A stretch of DNA of 64,000 nt from an uncultured Lachnospiraceae bacterium (GCA_910577275.1 CAJTMW010000001.1:379566-443565); one strand, 5' to 3'. Numbered from the stretch's first letter, positions 33,979 through 43,683 are shown. The notes: a model not told the origin generated them from the letters alone. Numbers and translations: made by a program.

Positions 33979-36296
33979 CCATATCTTTTCATTACACAAG
34001 CCGCCATATCATAGGAGAGCTTTTCCCGGCAGGCACGAATATAACCGGACAATTCTTCCATTGTCTCAATCACCGGCTCCGGCGAAAATTCCATCCGGTG
34101 CCTTTTCCCCTGCAAAAGCTCCGCTATGCGGGAAAAATATTTCCCTGCCTGATGAAGTCCCAGCCGCTCCCCGTCTTCGGCAAGGGAAAGCAGGCCGGAA
34201 AGTATCTCCTCGCTGAAGGAATCCATGCCGCAGTAAAAGACGTCCAGAAGGCTTCTTTCCGCTTCCTGCAGATACTGCTTCATCGAGGTGAGAATCTCCC
34301 TTGAAACACCGCCACTTCCCGAAAGCGCTGACCGGTCCTTTCCGCCTTGCTCTGTGTCCGCTGTCTTACCCGAAGAAGCCGAAAATGCGCCCTGATTTCC
34401 CGTAGTTTCGCCGAAAAACACTTCAATGGGGTAGAGACAAAACCTGCCCTCCTCGTCCAGATAAAGGCTTCCGAAGAACACAATTTCCTCAAAGGGATAT
34501 CCCCGCAGCCGCTTTTCCATCCGTTCGAGAAGCTGAACGGTCATCTTTTCTTCCTTTGTGTACTTTAAGGAAATAAAAAGCTCCCTTCCTTCTCTGTCAA
34601 AAACGCTCCAGGAAAACCTCTGGTTTACCGTGTCGAAAACCGATTTCTCCCATCTGACGGCTCCGGCGAGGGCAAGATACTCCTTCCTTCCCGAGCCGCC
34701 CACAATGTCGCGGCTTTCCGCTTCCTGTCCGCCCGGGCTCTGTCTCTGTTCCCCGCCATACCCGGCATTTCTCAAAAAATACTCCTGCAGCATTTTTTCA
34801 AAATCCCACCAAATCATCCGGCCGGTTTTTTCGTCCGCAAGGCTCCTTGTGCCGGTAATTTCCCCTTTGGATTCCTGGCTTACCGACAGACGACCTCCCG
34901 GAGCGGCCTTTGCATTCTGCAAATCAAATTCCAGCTTTTGAAGCTCCGACCGGCTTACATTTAGCCCCCAGGGAGCCAGCGCCCCGCCTGAATTTGCCGG
35001 CGGCTTTCTGCCGCTTCCCTCATAAATCGTGGGGCGCACGTCCGTCCATGTATACCACCTTTTCTGCTGTGTTTCCAGAAAGTAGTAGATTTCTCCCGCA
35101 TAGCCCGCTTTACTTGAAAAGCTCCTTGCGCCCATAGCCGCCAGATGAAGGGTTCCCACAGGCTCATAGGTATCGCGGAAGCTTCCGGCAAGAGAGCGGA
35201 TTTTATCGCTTTTCTGCGCGGTCTCTCCTGCCTCTGCCGCTTTGGGCCCTGAGCCCTTAGTATTTTCCACCCTTGGGAAGCCTGCCGCATCCTCAAGCTC
35301 CCTCGCCAGCCGGTAAACTGCCAGAATCCTTTGAAGCAGCTCTCCTCCCTCAAAGGCTGCCGAGCGGGAAAAGTACTGTTCATAGCTCCCCGAAAGGGCG
35401 CGAAGCCCGCTTTCCAGGGTCGGCAGTCCCGCTCTGTGGGCAATGACGGCAAGACGCTCCAGACTTTCCGTCTCCTCGGGAGACTGTCTGGAAAGTCCGA
35501 TGCGCATCTGCTGGCAGAGGGTTTCGCAGACGGCCGCCGCCGCCCGGGCAACCTGCGCCTCATCAAAGGAAGTCCCCGCCTCCTTAAGCGCCTCAAGCTG
35601 CTCAAGCGTTACCGCTTTCTTTGTAAGCTGATAAGCCAGAACCGCCTGGGCTTTATGGACGCACAATTCTCTGCTGTGGCAGGTACAGGAGGAACCGGAA
35701 AAGGGCAGCAACAGCTTTACAACCGCTTTGTCCCAGGGCAGCGTCACCGTTATCACAGAGCTTTCCTCCACAGGCGGCAGCGCTCCGGCGCGCATATGAG
35801 CAAGAAATTTACCGTACCGGTTTCCTTTACAGGCGCGCTTTAATTTTTCCGCCGGGATATCCAGAATTTCCTGAAACCGCTCTCCTTTTTCCGCCGCCCT
35901 CTCGCTGACGGCTTCCGTCCTGCCGGAGGCGTCTGCTTTTGTCTTTCCGTCCGCAGGTTCCTCCCGTAAGCTTCCGCCCTCCGGTTCCTGCCCGTTTTGA
36001 CCTTCGTTCTCCCGAACCGCATCTTCCCGCTCCAGTTCCCTTTTCAACCACAATATCGCCGTAACGATATGCCTGCATATACTGCGGGAAGGGCAGCTGC
36101 AGGCGCTGTCCGTAAGAGGCGCGCGGATGATGCAGTTTTCCTCCTTTAAGGCAACCGCCGCCTCCCCGTCTGTCCATGTAAGAGAAGGGCTCTCCGCCTC
36201 CAAATCCTTTACCGCCCGTTTTACTGTTCCCTTGTTGGAAATACCAATGAGATAATCATCATCTACATTTTTTATCAGGGCTTTCAATGTATCCAT
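33972..36296 (-). CDS. SWIM zinc-finger protein (YehQ-like)
   Basis: 774 residues with two SWIM-type zinc motifs: C66-x-C68...C74-x-H76 and C204-x-C206...C212-x-H214. Between them is a charged, low-complexity stretch (about 90-140). The C-terminal 400 residues are unassigned and include Gly/Ser-rich patches. SWIM domains bind DNA or protein. It follows the VWA gene by 14 bases, in the position of yehQ after yehP in Escherichia coli. Confidence 0.85.
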   Translation of the reverse strand: MDTLKALIKNVDDDYLIGISNKGTVKRAVKDLEAESPSLTWTDGEAAVALKEENCIIRAPLTDSACSCPSRSICRHIVTAILWLKRELEREDAVRENEGQNGQEPEGGSLREEPADGKTKADASGRTEAVSERAAEKGERFQEILDIPAEKLKRACKGNRYGKFLAHMRAGALPPVEESSVITVTLPWDKAVVKLLLPFSGSSCTCHSRELCVHKAQAVLAYQLTKKAVTLEQLEALKEAGTSFDEAQVARAAAAVCETLCQQMRIGLSRQSPEETESLERLAVIAHRAGLPTLESGLRALSGSYEQYFSRSAAFEGGELLQRILAVYRLARELEDAAGFPRVENTKGSGPKAAEAGETAQKSDKIRSLAGSFRDTYEPVGTLHLAAMGARSFSSKAGYAGEIYYFLETQQKRWYTWTDVRPTIYEGSGRKPPANSGGALAPWGLNVSRSELQKLEFDLQNAKAAPGGRLSVSQESKGEITGTRSLADEKTGRMIWWDFEKMLQEYFLRNAGYGGEQRQSPGGQEAESRDIVGGSGRKEYLALAGAVRWEKSVFDTVNQRFSWSVFDREGRELFISLKYTKEEKMTVQLLERMEKRLRGYPFEEIVFFGSLYLDEEGRFCLYPIEVFFGETTGNQGAFSASSGKTADTEQGGKDRSALSGSGGVSREILTSMKQYLQEAERSLLDVFYCGMDSFSEEILSGLLSLAEDGERLGLHQAGKYFSRIAELLQGKRHRMEFSPEPVIETMEELSGYIRACREKLSYDMAACVMKRYGN

Positions 36297-36310
36297 ATTT
36301 TTTCCCTTTA

Positions 36311-37435
36311 TCAGCCATTCATAACTTTTCCCATAAAATCCCCCAGCGCTTCCGGCGTCATGGCTCCCACATGAGCGCCAATATCCGAAAGCTTCTGAGC
36401 GGTGTTCCTGTCGTAAACCGGATTTGCCTCGCTGTCAAGCGCCGTCAGGCAAATCAGCTTTGCGCCGCTCTCGATAATCCCCCGGCTTACGCTTAAAAGG
36501 CCCGAAACGCTGCCGCCCTCGCATAGGTCGGAAACCAGCACCACCATGGTTCTGTGGGGATTTTCAACCAGTCCCTCGCAGTACTGCAAGGCCCCCGCAA
36601 TATAGGTGCCTCCGCCCAGCTGGACGCTCATAAGGGTGGCGACCACGTCCTCCATCTGGGAGCTCAAATCCACCACCTGAGTGTCAAAGATGACAAGCCG
36701 GGTATCCAGCATGGGAAGGCGCGCAAAGATTCCCGCCATCACCGCGCTGTGTATCACGGAATCCAGCATGGAACCGCTCTCATCCACGGCAATAATCACC
36801 CGCCAGGCGCTGTAGTTTCTGGTACGCCTGTTAAAGTACACCTGCTCTAACTGCAGCCTCTTGTTTTCCGTGTCATAATGCTTTAAGTTCCTGCGGATGG
36901 TTTTCTGAATATCCAGATTCCGTATGGAGGGAATGGGACTGCCGGCATTTCTGTCGATTCTCCCAAGGAGAGAACGCCTGATATCCTGCTGCAGCTTTTC
37001 CGCAATCTCCTCCGCCACCTTCCTGATAATTCTCCTTGCGGTGTCCAGCACCTCGCCTTTCATCAGATGCTTTAACTGCAAAATGGTTTTCAAAAGCTCC
37101 TGATTGGGCTCTAACTTTTCCAGAACCTCTTTATCCGTCAAAAGCTCCGTCATCCCGTAATTATCCAGCGCATGGCGCTCTAAAATCTCCACCGTCTCCT
37201 TTGGAAAAAGCTTCCGTATCCGTGTAATCCAGGTTGCCGCCGTCAGACGGCTGGCGCCCGTGCCTCCCTTTCGGACGTCGTCGCCCTGCTCCCTGTTATA
37301 AAGAAAATCCAGCGCCTCCTCCAAATCCACACAGGAAACCCCTTCCGAAAGTCCGGCGTTTCCCTCAAAGCCCATCTGATTTTTGGCATAGCCTCCTAAA
37401 ATAAGCCGCCATCTGTTTAACTGACCTGTATTCAT
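36311..37435 (-). CDS. VWA-domain protein (YehP-like)
   Basis: 374 residues. The helical N-terminal half is followed by a von Willebrand A domain with a full MIDAS: D218-E-S-G-S-M, a Thr in LGGGTYIAGAL and an Asp in LVSDLCEGG. MoxR-type ATPases commonly act with VWA partners as metal-chelatase or chaperone-like machines. Overlaps the DUF5682 gene by 4 bases. Confidence 0.9.
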   Translation of the reverse strand: MNTGQLNRWRLILGGYAKNQMGFEGNAGLSEGVSCVDLEEALDFLYNREQGDDVRKGGTGASRLTAATWITRIRKLFPKETVEILERHALDNYGMTELLTDKEVLEKLEPNQELLKTILQLKHLMKGEVLDTARRIIRKVAEEIAEKLQQDIRRSLLGRIDRNAGSPIPSIRNLDIQKTIRRNLKHYDTENKRLQLEQVYFNRRTRNYSAWRVIIAVDESGSMLDSVIHSAVMAGIFARLPMLDTRLVIFDTQVVDLSSQMEDVVATLMSVQLGGGTYIAGALQYCEGLVENPHRTMVVLVSDLCEGGSVSGLLSVSRGIIESGAKLICLTALDSEANPVYDRNTAQKLSDIGAHVGAMTPEALGDFMGKVMNG

Positions 37436-39849
37436 TCTTCTGTTCCCCGCCTGCCCCGGTGCATGTGCGCATACAAATCCAGCGCCTCCCCGTATTCATA
37501 TTCCGCCGGCAAAACGCTTCTCCCTTTAAAAAGCGCCTTTTTCTCCGCCCCGTTTAAAGCTGCCGCCTCCCTGGCAATCCTGTCGATTTCCAGCGGGGTA
37601 AAGTAGCCGAAAGCCTGACGCATCTCCGGCAGAAGCTTCATGAAATCCTCTCCTGAAAGTTCCTTTAAAAGTCCGTCAATCATGGGAAGAAATCCCTGAC
37701 GGGCAAAAATAAAATCTCTTGCCGTATAGAAAAGCCCCCGGAGGAACTCTCCGCTTTTTGCCCTCTGCTGTTCGGTTCCCTCCAGATATCCCGCCGCCGT
37801 TTCCCTTATCCGCTCATCTGTCCCTCCGTCATATCCGTGAAGAAGTCCAAGGACAGCCCCTTCCAGCCCCGGTGAAATCTCCCTGGCGCAAAGAAGCCTT
37901 TCAAATGATTCCAAAAGCACCGGACGGAAGCCGGCAAACTGCGCCTTGCCTGTGATTTGATACAAGGACAGACAGTGCTCCATGCATTCCCACTGTTGCC
38001 CGTCCTTTACTCCGGCCATGGAGGGCAGGAGCTGTACAATCTTCTGAAAGGCAATACCAAGAAGCCTTGAAATTTCCCCGGCGTCTTCCGTCTGGTACAG
38101 CTCCTTAAGCTCATAGAGCATCCGCAGATGGGAAAAGCCCTCCGCCAGGGAAAAGAAATCCCCGTCCTTTGCAAGAACCTCGTCCATATGCGCCCCGAAA
38201 CCCGCCTGCTCCTTCAAAAATCCCATCAGAAAGCCCCGGGTCATAAGGCGGGCCGCCTCCCTGCTGCCAACGCTTTTTTCAAAAGCCTTTAAAAGCTGCG
38301 CCCGGGACGCCTCCATGACCGTTCCCCCGGCCATGGACACATCCACTAAAGCCGCCAGAACCTGACTGGAAAACCGGTAGCTCCAGATTTCCCGAATCCT
38401 GTTTTTATCCCTCCGGTTTACCAAATCCGCGCCCTTTAGTCTTCTGGCAAAGCCTGTCTCTAAAAACTCCATCTGATACAGAAAACGGCTCATTTCCAGA
38501 TGTCTTTTCTTCGTAAACAGCGAAAGCTCCACCTCTCCTCTGGCAGCAGTCTGAATCTTAAAGCCGTATTTTTTGCATTTTTCCTCAAAATCAGATAAAA
38601 GACGCGGCCGGGGCGCATCTGCGCAGAGCTCTCCCACCTGCCTCCCCGTATTGATTTCCTGCAAAAGCCGCAGCGGCAAATCCGTGGAGGGGTTGCATTC
38701 CCCTTTCACAAAGGAGGAAAGGGCCGCATCCCTCAGCTCAAAAAGCCCCGGCTCCCTCTTGCCTCGAAGGGCCGCCAAATCCTTTGCCATCATAAGCGCG
38801 CAAATCTCATCATAGGAGGAGACCGCCTCCTTTTTTCTTCTCGCCGCCCTTCCAGTGCTTACCAGCTGATGGAGCACCGCCTTTTCATATACTCCGACAG
38901 GCGAACCTTCTTCCGCAATCCCTTCCCACACCTGCTGATAAAATCCGGGGGACGGCATTCCGCTGGCGTAGCCGTTCTGCGCATCCGCCGCCTCCATAGA
39001 ATAGGAAAGGGGATAAACCCCCTGATTTTCAGAGGAAATATCATGTAGCTTTACCTTATCTCCGGTATAGGAAAGCTCCCCGTCTTTTTCTGTAAGAAGT
39101 CCCGTAAGGCCGTCCACATGAAAGCCTCCCGTAACCACCAGAACCTTTCCGTACTCCCGGCAGGCTCCTGCAATCTGTTCCGCCATGTACCGCTCCCGCA
39201 AAAGGCAGCCGTCCTCCTCAAGCTCCTCCTGCGGCGTATGGCTTCTTAACAGGGAGCAGTAAGCGTTCATCTGAACCATAAAGGCTTCCGTCTCCATAAA
39301 AAGCCCGCCGATTTCAAAATATTTTTCCCAGATTTCATCAAAGCTGCGAAGATTTGTTTTCTCACAGAGAAGCTTTATGTACCTGCTTCTGCTCAGCAGA
39401 TAATCGTCGTTTACGGTCTGCTTCCAGGCTCTGGTTCCCAGAAGGATTTCCCCGTAGGGAAGGTCGATAAAGCGCGCCGGAATTTCCCTTCTTTCCGCCT
39501 CCCGGACAGCAACAAGCTCCGGCGAGCAGTCCAGAAAAGGGTAGTAGCATTTGTAATCTTCCTTTTCCTCCTTAAGAAGCCCCTTTTTGTCCTTATAAAA
39601 ATAGTACAGCGCCACAGGCGCTTTCGTGTCCCTGTGAGAGAGCACCGGAATCATCTCCCCGGCATTTGCCGGGCCTTCAATCAGAATACAGCCAGGTCCG
39701 TAAGCGGCGATTGCCTTTTGCAGATGAAAGGCGCACACAGGGCTGTGATGGCGCACCGGAAAAAACAGCGCCGGCGCGGAGAAATCCACTTTTTCCCGGT
39801 TCCTTCCGCCTACCTCAGATATTTCCTGGCCTCGTAATAGCTGTTCCAT
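37432..39849 (-). CDS. DUF5682-family protein (YehM-like)
   Basis: 805 residues from ATG 39849. The N-terminal segment FFPVRHHSPVCAFHLQKAI ... CILIEGPANAGEMIPVL is characteristic of the DUF5682 family found between MoxR and VWA genes. No TM helix; function unknown. The start overlaps the MoxR gene by 40 bases; an internal GTG at 39789 with purine-rich sequence upstream is an alternative that would shorten the protein by 20 residues. Confidence 0.82.
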   Translation of the reverse strand: MEQLLRGQEISEVGGRNREKVDFSAPALFFPVRHHSPVCAFHLQKAIAAYGPGCILIEGPANAGEMIPVLSHRDTKAPVALYYFYKDKKGLLKEEKEDYKCYYPFLDCSPELVAVREAERREIPARFIDLPYGEILLGTRAWKQTVNDDYLLSRSRYIKLLCEKTNLRSFDEIWEKYFEIGGLFMETEAFMVQMNAYCSLLRSHTPQEELEEDGCLLRERYMAEQIAGACREYGKVLVVTGGFHVDGLTGLLTEKDGELSYTGDKVKLHDISSENQGVYPLSYSMEAADAQNGYASGMPSPGFYQQVWEGIAEEGSPVGVYEKAVLHQLVSTGRAARRKKEAVSSYDEICALMMAKDLAALRGKREPGLFELRDAALSSFVKGECNPSTDLPLRLLQEINTGRQVGELCADAPRPRLLSDFEEKCKKYGFKIQTAARGEVELSLFTKKRHLEMSRFLYQMEFLETGFARRLKGADLVNRRDKNRIREIWSYRFSSQVLAALVDVSMAGGTVMEASRAQLLKAFEKSVGSREAARLMTRGFLMGFLKEQAGFGAHMDEVLAKDGDFFSLAEGFSHLRMLYELKELYQTEDAGEISRLLGIAFQKIVQLLPSMAGVKDGQQWECMEHCLSLYQITGKAQFAGFRPVLLESFERLLCAREISPGLEGAVLGLLHGYDGGTDERIRETAAGYLEGTEQQRAKSGEFLRGLFYTARDFIFARQGFLPMIDGLLKELSGEDFMKLLPEMRQAFGYFTPLEIDRIAREAAALNGAEKKALFKGRSVLPAEYEYGEALDLYAHMHRGRRGTEE

Positions 39850-40925
39850 AAACCGCCTTCTTTGCCTCCCTTATCCCGCACAACCGTCTGAAAATAACTC
39901 CGCAGCTTTTCCATATCGTCGCTGTTTTCCTTCTGCACAGCTCCCGTCAGGTTCTGGACAAGACAGCCCAGGTCCATCCGGGAATCCCCGTAATAATAAG
40001 CCGTCATCATGGTCTGGTAATAAACGGAAACCGCCTCCGCCGTGCTCATCACCGCCGAGGGCCTGTCGATGCGGTGTCCCATGGAGGATACTCCTTCCCT
40101 TAGCTCATGGTAGGTGGAGGCCAAAAGCTCCGCCACATCCTCGTCCACGGGCATATCGACGCCGCTCTCGCGGGCAAGGGCCTCCACTTCATTTACAATA
40201 ATCTGCTTTTCAAGGGCCACGTCCTTCACCGGCATCACCGTCTCAAAATTGAAACGCCGCTTCAGGGCGCTGCTCATCTCATTGACGCCCTTGTCTCTGG
40301 TATTGGCCGTCCCGATAACGTTAAAGCCTGCTCTGGCAAATAAAAGCCCCTCCTCCCCAAGCTCCGGCACATTCAACACCTTGTCGCTGAGCACAGAGAT
40401 TAAGCTGTCCTGAATCTCCGCCGGAGTACGGGTAATCTCCTCGAACCGGGTGAGAATCCCCTTTTCCATTCCCACATATAAAGGAGCCGGAACAAGCGCT
40501 TCCCGAACCGGCCCTTTGGCCAGCAAAAGCGCATAATTCCAGCTGTATTTAATCATATCCTCCGTAGTGCCCGCCGTCCCCTGAATGGTGTTCGTGCTGG
40601 TTCCGCTGACAGCCGCGGACAAAAGCTCGGACAGCATGGTTTTGGCCGTTCCCGGCTCTCCCACCAGCATAAGCCCCCGGTTTCCCGCAAGCGTGATGAT
40701 ACAGCGTTCCACCAGAGCGTCGTTGCCCAGATATTTCCTCCTGATGACAATTTCTTCCCCGTTCCAAAAAAGCGGCTCTCTGCTCCCCAGAATAAAGGTT
40801 CGAACTGCCTTCGGCGACAGCTGCCAGTTTTCCGGCTTTCTCCCGGTATCCGACGCTTTCAGCGCCAAAAGCTCCTTCCGATAACGCGCCTCCACAGGCG
40901 GCTTGATTTCCGTTTTGTTTTCCAT
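39810..40925 (-). CDS. MoxR-like AAA ATPase (YehL-like), first gene of cluster
   Basis: 371 residues from ATG 40925 (AAGGGGC upstream); a longer frame begins at 40955. Walker A GEPGTAKT, an altered Walker B ILTRFEEITR, sensor 1 VIGTANTRDKG, Arg-finger region LKRRFNFE. MoxR ATPases remodel proteins together with VWA partners. Starts the five-gene operon; no promoter with a clear consensus was found in the preceding 378 bases. Confidence 0.92.
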   Translation of the reverse strand: MENKTEIKPPVEARYRKELLALKASDTGRKPENWQLSPKAVRTFILGSREPLFWNGEEIVIRRKYLGNDALVERCIITLAGNRGLMLVGEPGTAKTMLSELLSAAVSGTSTNTIQGTAGTTEDMIKYSWNYALLLAKGPVREALVPAPLYVGMEKGILTRFEEITRTPAEIQDSLISVLSDKVLNVPELGEEGLLFARAGFNVIGTANTRDKGVNEMSSALKRRFNFETVMPVKDVALEKQIIVNEVEALARESGVDMPVDEDVAELLASTYHELREGVSSMGHRIDRPSAVMSTAEAVSVYYQTMMTAYYYGDSRMDLGCLVQNLTGAVQKENSDDMEKLRSYFQTVVRDKGGKEGGLWNSYYEARKYLR

Positions 40926-41024
40926 GACACTGTGCCCCTTTCCTGCTGTTTCCAAAGTTGGTTATAGTATAGCAAAAAGGGGGGAGGGTGTGCAAGGGGG
41001 ACGCAAAAAGGGCACAAAAAGGAC

Positions 41025-41057
41025 GCGCAAAGGAAGGGAGGCATCCTTCCTTTGCGC
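41025..41057 (-). terminator. Terminator-like hairpin upstream of the MoxR operon
   Basis: Perfect 13-bp stem (41025-41037 with 41045-41057), 7-base loop, followed on the minus strand by GTCCTTTTTGTG. Lies in the 378-base gap 40926-41303, which otherwise holds a second hairpin (41228-41251) and no gene. Confidence 0.65.
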
Positions 41058-41227
41058 TGGCTTTGGCTTGCCACAGCTCTTTCTGCTCGCCATGTTCTAT
41101 GAAGGAATGCCTTTCGCTCTTTCCTAGGGAAAGGTTTTCTTTTTGTGACATAGCGCAGAGCCATACACATCAATTCATTTCGGGAGCGGTCGCTTTTCGC
41201 CGCCAGAGCGTCAGAAAAAGGAAAAGA

Positions 41228-41251
41228 CAGCCGCTTTGAGGGAGGCGGCTG
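41228..41251. terminator. Terminator of the nitroreductase gene
   Basis: CAGCCGC/GCGGCTG (41228-41234 with 41245-41251), 10-base loop, followed by CCTTTTTGG on the plus strand and TCTTTTCCTTTTTC on the minus strand. Positioned 50 bases after the nitroreductase stop. Confidence 0.7.
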
Positions 41252-41303
41252 CCTTTTTGGAGATTGGTGACAAGCTGGACTTTTTCGTTTTTGGTTTGAT
41301 AGG

Positions 41304-41897
41304 CTAATTTCTCCATTCAACGATATCATCAATTTTTTTGCGTGGTCTTTCTTTGGGAAATTCATTCGGGTAGCCAAACGCAATCGCTGCGATAAGCTGT
41401 CCGTCACTGTTTAACCATTCGCATAGTTCTGAATACGCAAAATAAATATCACATATCCAAAGGCTGCCTATTCCTTTTTCAGTAGCGGCAAGAAGCATAT
41501 TTTGTATGGAAGCGCTTATAGATTGAATATTGCAAATTTCATAAATATGTTCTTCCGGTGTCAATTCTGACAAAATATCTTTTCCCAAAGAATTCACAAC
41601 AAAAATTATAGTTGGAGCTTCTTCCATGATATCCACAGTATATTTTGCCGCGGCTATATGTTGTTTGCTTTGTGGTAATAAAGCACTTTCGTTTTCTTCC
41701 CGTTCAATTCCCCGGCGGAAAACCTTCAGCATTTCTTCTTTTGCATTTCCCTGTATCACAATATATTTCCATGGCTGTCTGTTTTTTGAAGAAGGTGCTT
41801 TTATTCCACTTTGGATAATATCCACAATATCTTCCTGAGATATCGGTTTATCTGAGAATTTTCTTATACTTCGCCTGTCATAAATGGCAGAAATCAT
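41304..41897 (-). CDS. Nitroreductase-family NAD(P)H flavin oxidoreductase
   Basis: 197 residues from ATG 41897 (AAAGGAC upstream); the frame continues to 41960 without a better start. FMN-binding YDRRSIRKFSDKPIS, PSSKNRQPWKYIVI, and GIGSLWICDI are typical of the nitroreductase fold; C-terminal AIAFGYPNEFPKERPRK. A homodimeric flavoenzyme reducing nitro compounds or quinones; the natural substrate is unknown. Monocistronic between two intergenic regions. Confidence 0.9.
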   Translation of the reverse strand: MISAIYDRRSIRKFSDKPISQEDIVDIIQSGIKAPSSKNRQPWKYIVIQGNAKEEMLKVFRRGIEREENESALLPQSKQHIAAAKYTVDIMEEAPTIIFVVNSLGKDILSELTPEEHIYEICNIQSISASIQNMLLAATEKGIGSLWICDIYFAYSELCEWLNSDGQLIAAIAFGYPNEFPKERPRKKIDDIVEWRN

Positions 41898-42042
41898 TTT
41901 TACATGTCCTTTCAAATTCCGATTTGTTATTGCGTTCAGTCTAGCACATTTACAGAACATCTACAAGATTCCGCATATAAAAAAGCAGACCGACTAATCT
42001 CTCCACCTGACAATGCAAAAAAGAGCGCCATATTTTGGGGAA

Positions 42043-42133
42043 GCCCGCTGTATTCATGAACATTCAATGTATCACTGATAGCCCACTGTATTCATGAACA
42101 TTCGATATATCACTGATAGCCCGCTGTATTCTC
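42043..42133. repeat. Tandem 38-bp direct repeat, two full copies and a partial third
   Basis: Copies at 42043-42080 and 42081-42118 differ at 3 positions; a third begins at 42119 and breaks off after about 15 bases. Contains TTCATGAA palindromes. Lies in the 454-base gap 41898-42351 with no gene. Confidence 0.85.
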
Positions 42134-42175
42134 AAAATCCTGATGGATATATTTTTGAAAGTCCGCCGTACACAG

Positions 42176-42310
42176 CCTGGAAGGATGCGCTTTTCCTCAA
42201 GAAGCCCTTAAAAAAACACCGGCACCTGACGAGGTATTTCACAAGTCTGGTACCGCTGTGTTTTTGTAGAGCGGGAGCGCGGCGACGGAGGAAAAGCGCA
42301 TCCTTCCAGG
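42176..42310. repeat. Large hairpin element with perfect 23-bp inverted repeat
   Basis: 42176-42198 and 42288-42310 are exact reverse complements. Inside, AAAAAACACCGGCACC (about 42213) and GGTACCGCTGTGTTTTT (about 42249) can extend the fold. Downstream of the histidine kinase gene, it could be a transcript end, a structured RNA or a small palindromic (MITE-like) insertion. Confidence 0.85.
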
Positions 42311-42351
42311 CGTCACCGTTCTCCTCCAAATACCCCATATCCTTCCTTATA

Positions 42352-43671
42352 TCAATCCCGGTCGGCAGGAAAATACACCGCAACCACAGTCCCCTCATTC
42401 ACAACACTTTCCACCTCAATCTCCGCCCCGTGCAGCATTGCCGCATGTTTCACAATGGAAAGTCCCAGTCCGGTTCCTCCGATTTCCCGGGAGCGCCCCT
42501 TGTCCACCCGGTAAAATCTCTCGAAAATGCGTTCCTGATGCTCCTTCGGGATTCCGATGCCTGTATCTGACACCTTAAGCTCTGCGCCTCCGTCCTTTTT
42601 ACGTACCGTAACAAAAACGCTGCCGCCCCGGCGGTTATATTTAATGGCATTGTCGCAGAGATTAAACAAAATCCCCTCAAGAGGCGCTCTGAAACCGGAA
42701 ATCACAGCCGGTTCGCCGGAAAGCTCAACGCTTACGTCCGCCCGTTCCGCCGCCGGCATAAGCGCCCGCACCGTCTCCTGTGCAAGAAAATACAAATCAA
42801 TTTCCTCCCGATTCATCTCCTCCGCTCCCTCGTCAAGATGAGAAAGCTTCAAAATGTCCTCCACCAGAGAAATCATGCGCCCGGCTTCCCCGTAAATCCG
42901 GCCGGCAAATCCGGGGATATCCTCCGGCTTTACCATTTTGTTCATCATAAGTTCCGCGCTTCCCGAAATCGTATGGAGCGGCGTTTTCAGTTCATGGGAC
43001 ACATTGGCTGTAAATTCGCGCCTTATCTGCTCCGCTTTGCGGATTTCCTCCTGCTGCGCCTCGATTCGCTCAAGGAGCGGCGTGATTTCCTCATAGCCGG
43101 CCTCAGAGGAGGGCTCGTCCAGATTCAGCTCGTTAAGGGGCTTTACAATTGCTTTCGATAACCGGGACGCCAGAAACAGGGACAGAATGAATGCCACCAT
43201 AATAATCAGACAGATGGGCTGGAGCATTCCCATCACCAAAATAACCGGCGTATTCTGGGCAATGGAAAGCCGCAGCACCGTTCCGTCCGGCAGACGTCTG
43301 GCACAGTAGACCGCCCTCTCAAGCAGGGTCGTGGAATATCTCACGCTTTCGCCGTATCCTTCGGAAAACGCCTCCCGGATTTCCTCCCTTTCCAGATGGC
43401 TTTCCATTTCCACCGCCTCCGACCTGCTGTCAAATAGCACAGCGCCGCCTTTGTCTATCCATGTAATGCGATAATCCTTTGTATTAAGCCCTTCAAAGTA
43501 GCCTGCCCCCGCATGGATAACGCCGGAAGCGGCAAGGTCCGTCTGCATTGCAAGCTGCCTTTTCTGAATACTGGAAAAATAATCATAGAGAATTCCGATA
43601 AACATGACAAGAGAGGCGGCAAAAACGCTTAACGCCACAACACACATGGATTTGAAAATACGTTTCGTCAT
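42352..43671 (-). CDS. Membrane sensor histidine kinase (PhoR-like)
   Basis: 439 residues. TM1 at about 9-30, an extracytoplasmic sensor domain (about 35-150), TM2 at about 152-178, then H-box VSHELKTPL, N-box FNLCDNAIKYN, and the G-boxes DTGIGIPKEH and GGTGLGLSIVK. Phosphorylates the response regulator encoded 12 bases upstream. The short extracytoplasmic domain with no separate PAS/HAMP signature resembles clostridial PhoR. Confidence 0.94.
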   Translation of the reverse strand: MTKRIFKSMCVVALSVFAASLVMFIGILYDYFSSIQKRQLAMQTDLAASGVIHAGAGYFEGLNTKDYRITWIDKGGAVLFDSRSEAVEMESHLEREEIREAFSEGYGESVRYSTTLLERAVYCARRLPDGTVLRLSIAQNTPVILVMGMLQPICLIIMVAFILSLFLASRLSKAIVKPLNELNLDEPSSEAGYEEITPLLERIEAQQEEIRKAEQIRREFTANVSHELKTPLHTISGSAELMMNKMVKPEDIPGFAGRIYGEAGRMISLVEDILKLSHLDEGAEEMNREEIDLYFLAQETVRALMPAAERADVSVELSGEPAVISGFRAPLEGILFNLCDNAIKYNRRGGSVFVTVRKKDGGAELKVSDTGIGIPKEHQERIFERFYRVDKGRSREIGGTGLGLSIVKHAAMLHGAEIEVESVVNEGTVVAVYFPADRD

Positions 43672-43683
43672 ATTGTCCTTTCT

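Noticed and set aside
34961..35605. Minus-strand frame of 214 codons in the SWIM gene
   Set aside because: Alternative frame of the GC-rich SWIM gene; Arg/Pro/Ser-rich composition typical of shadows.
42043..42133. CRISPR array
   Set aside because: Direct tandem copies without spacers.
42094..42570. Plus-strand frame of 158 codons across the palindromic element
   Set aside because: Runs through the tandem repeat, the inverted repeat and antisense to the kinase; no ribosome site.
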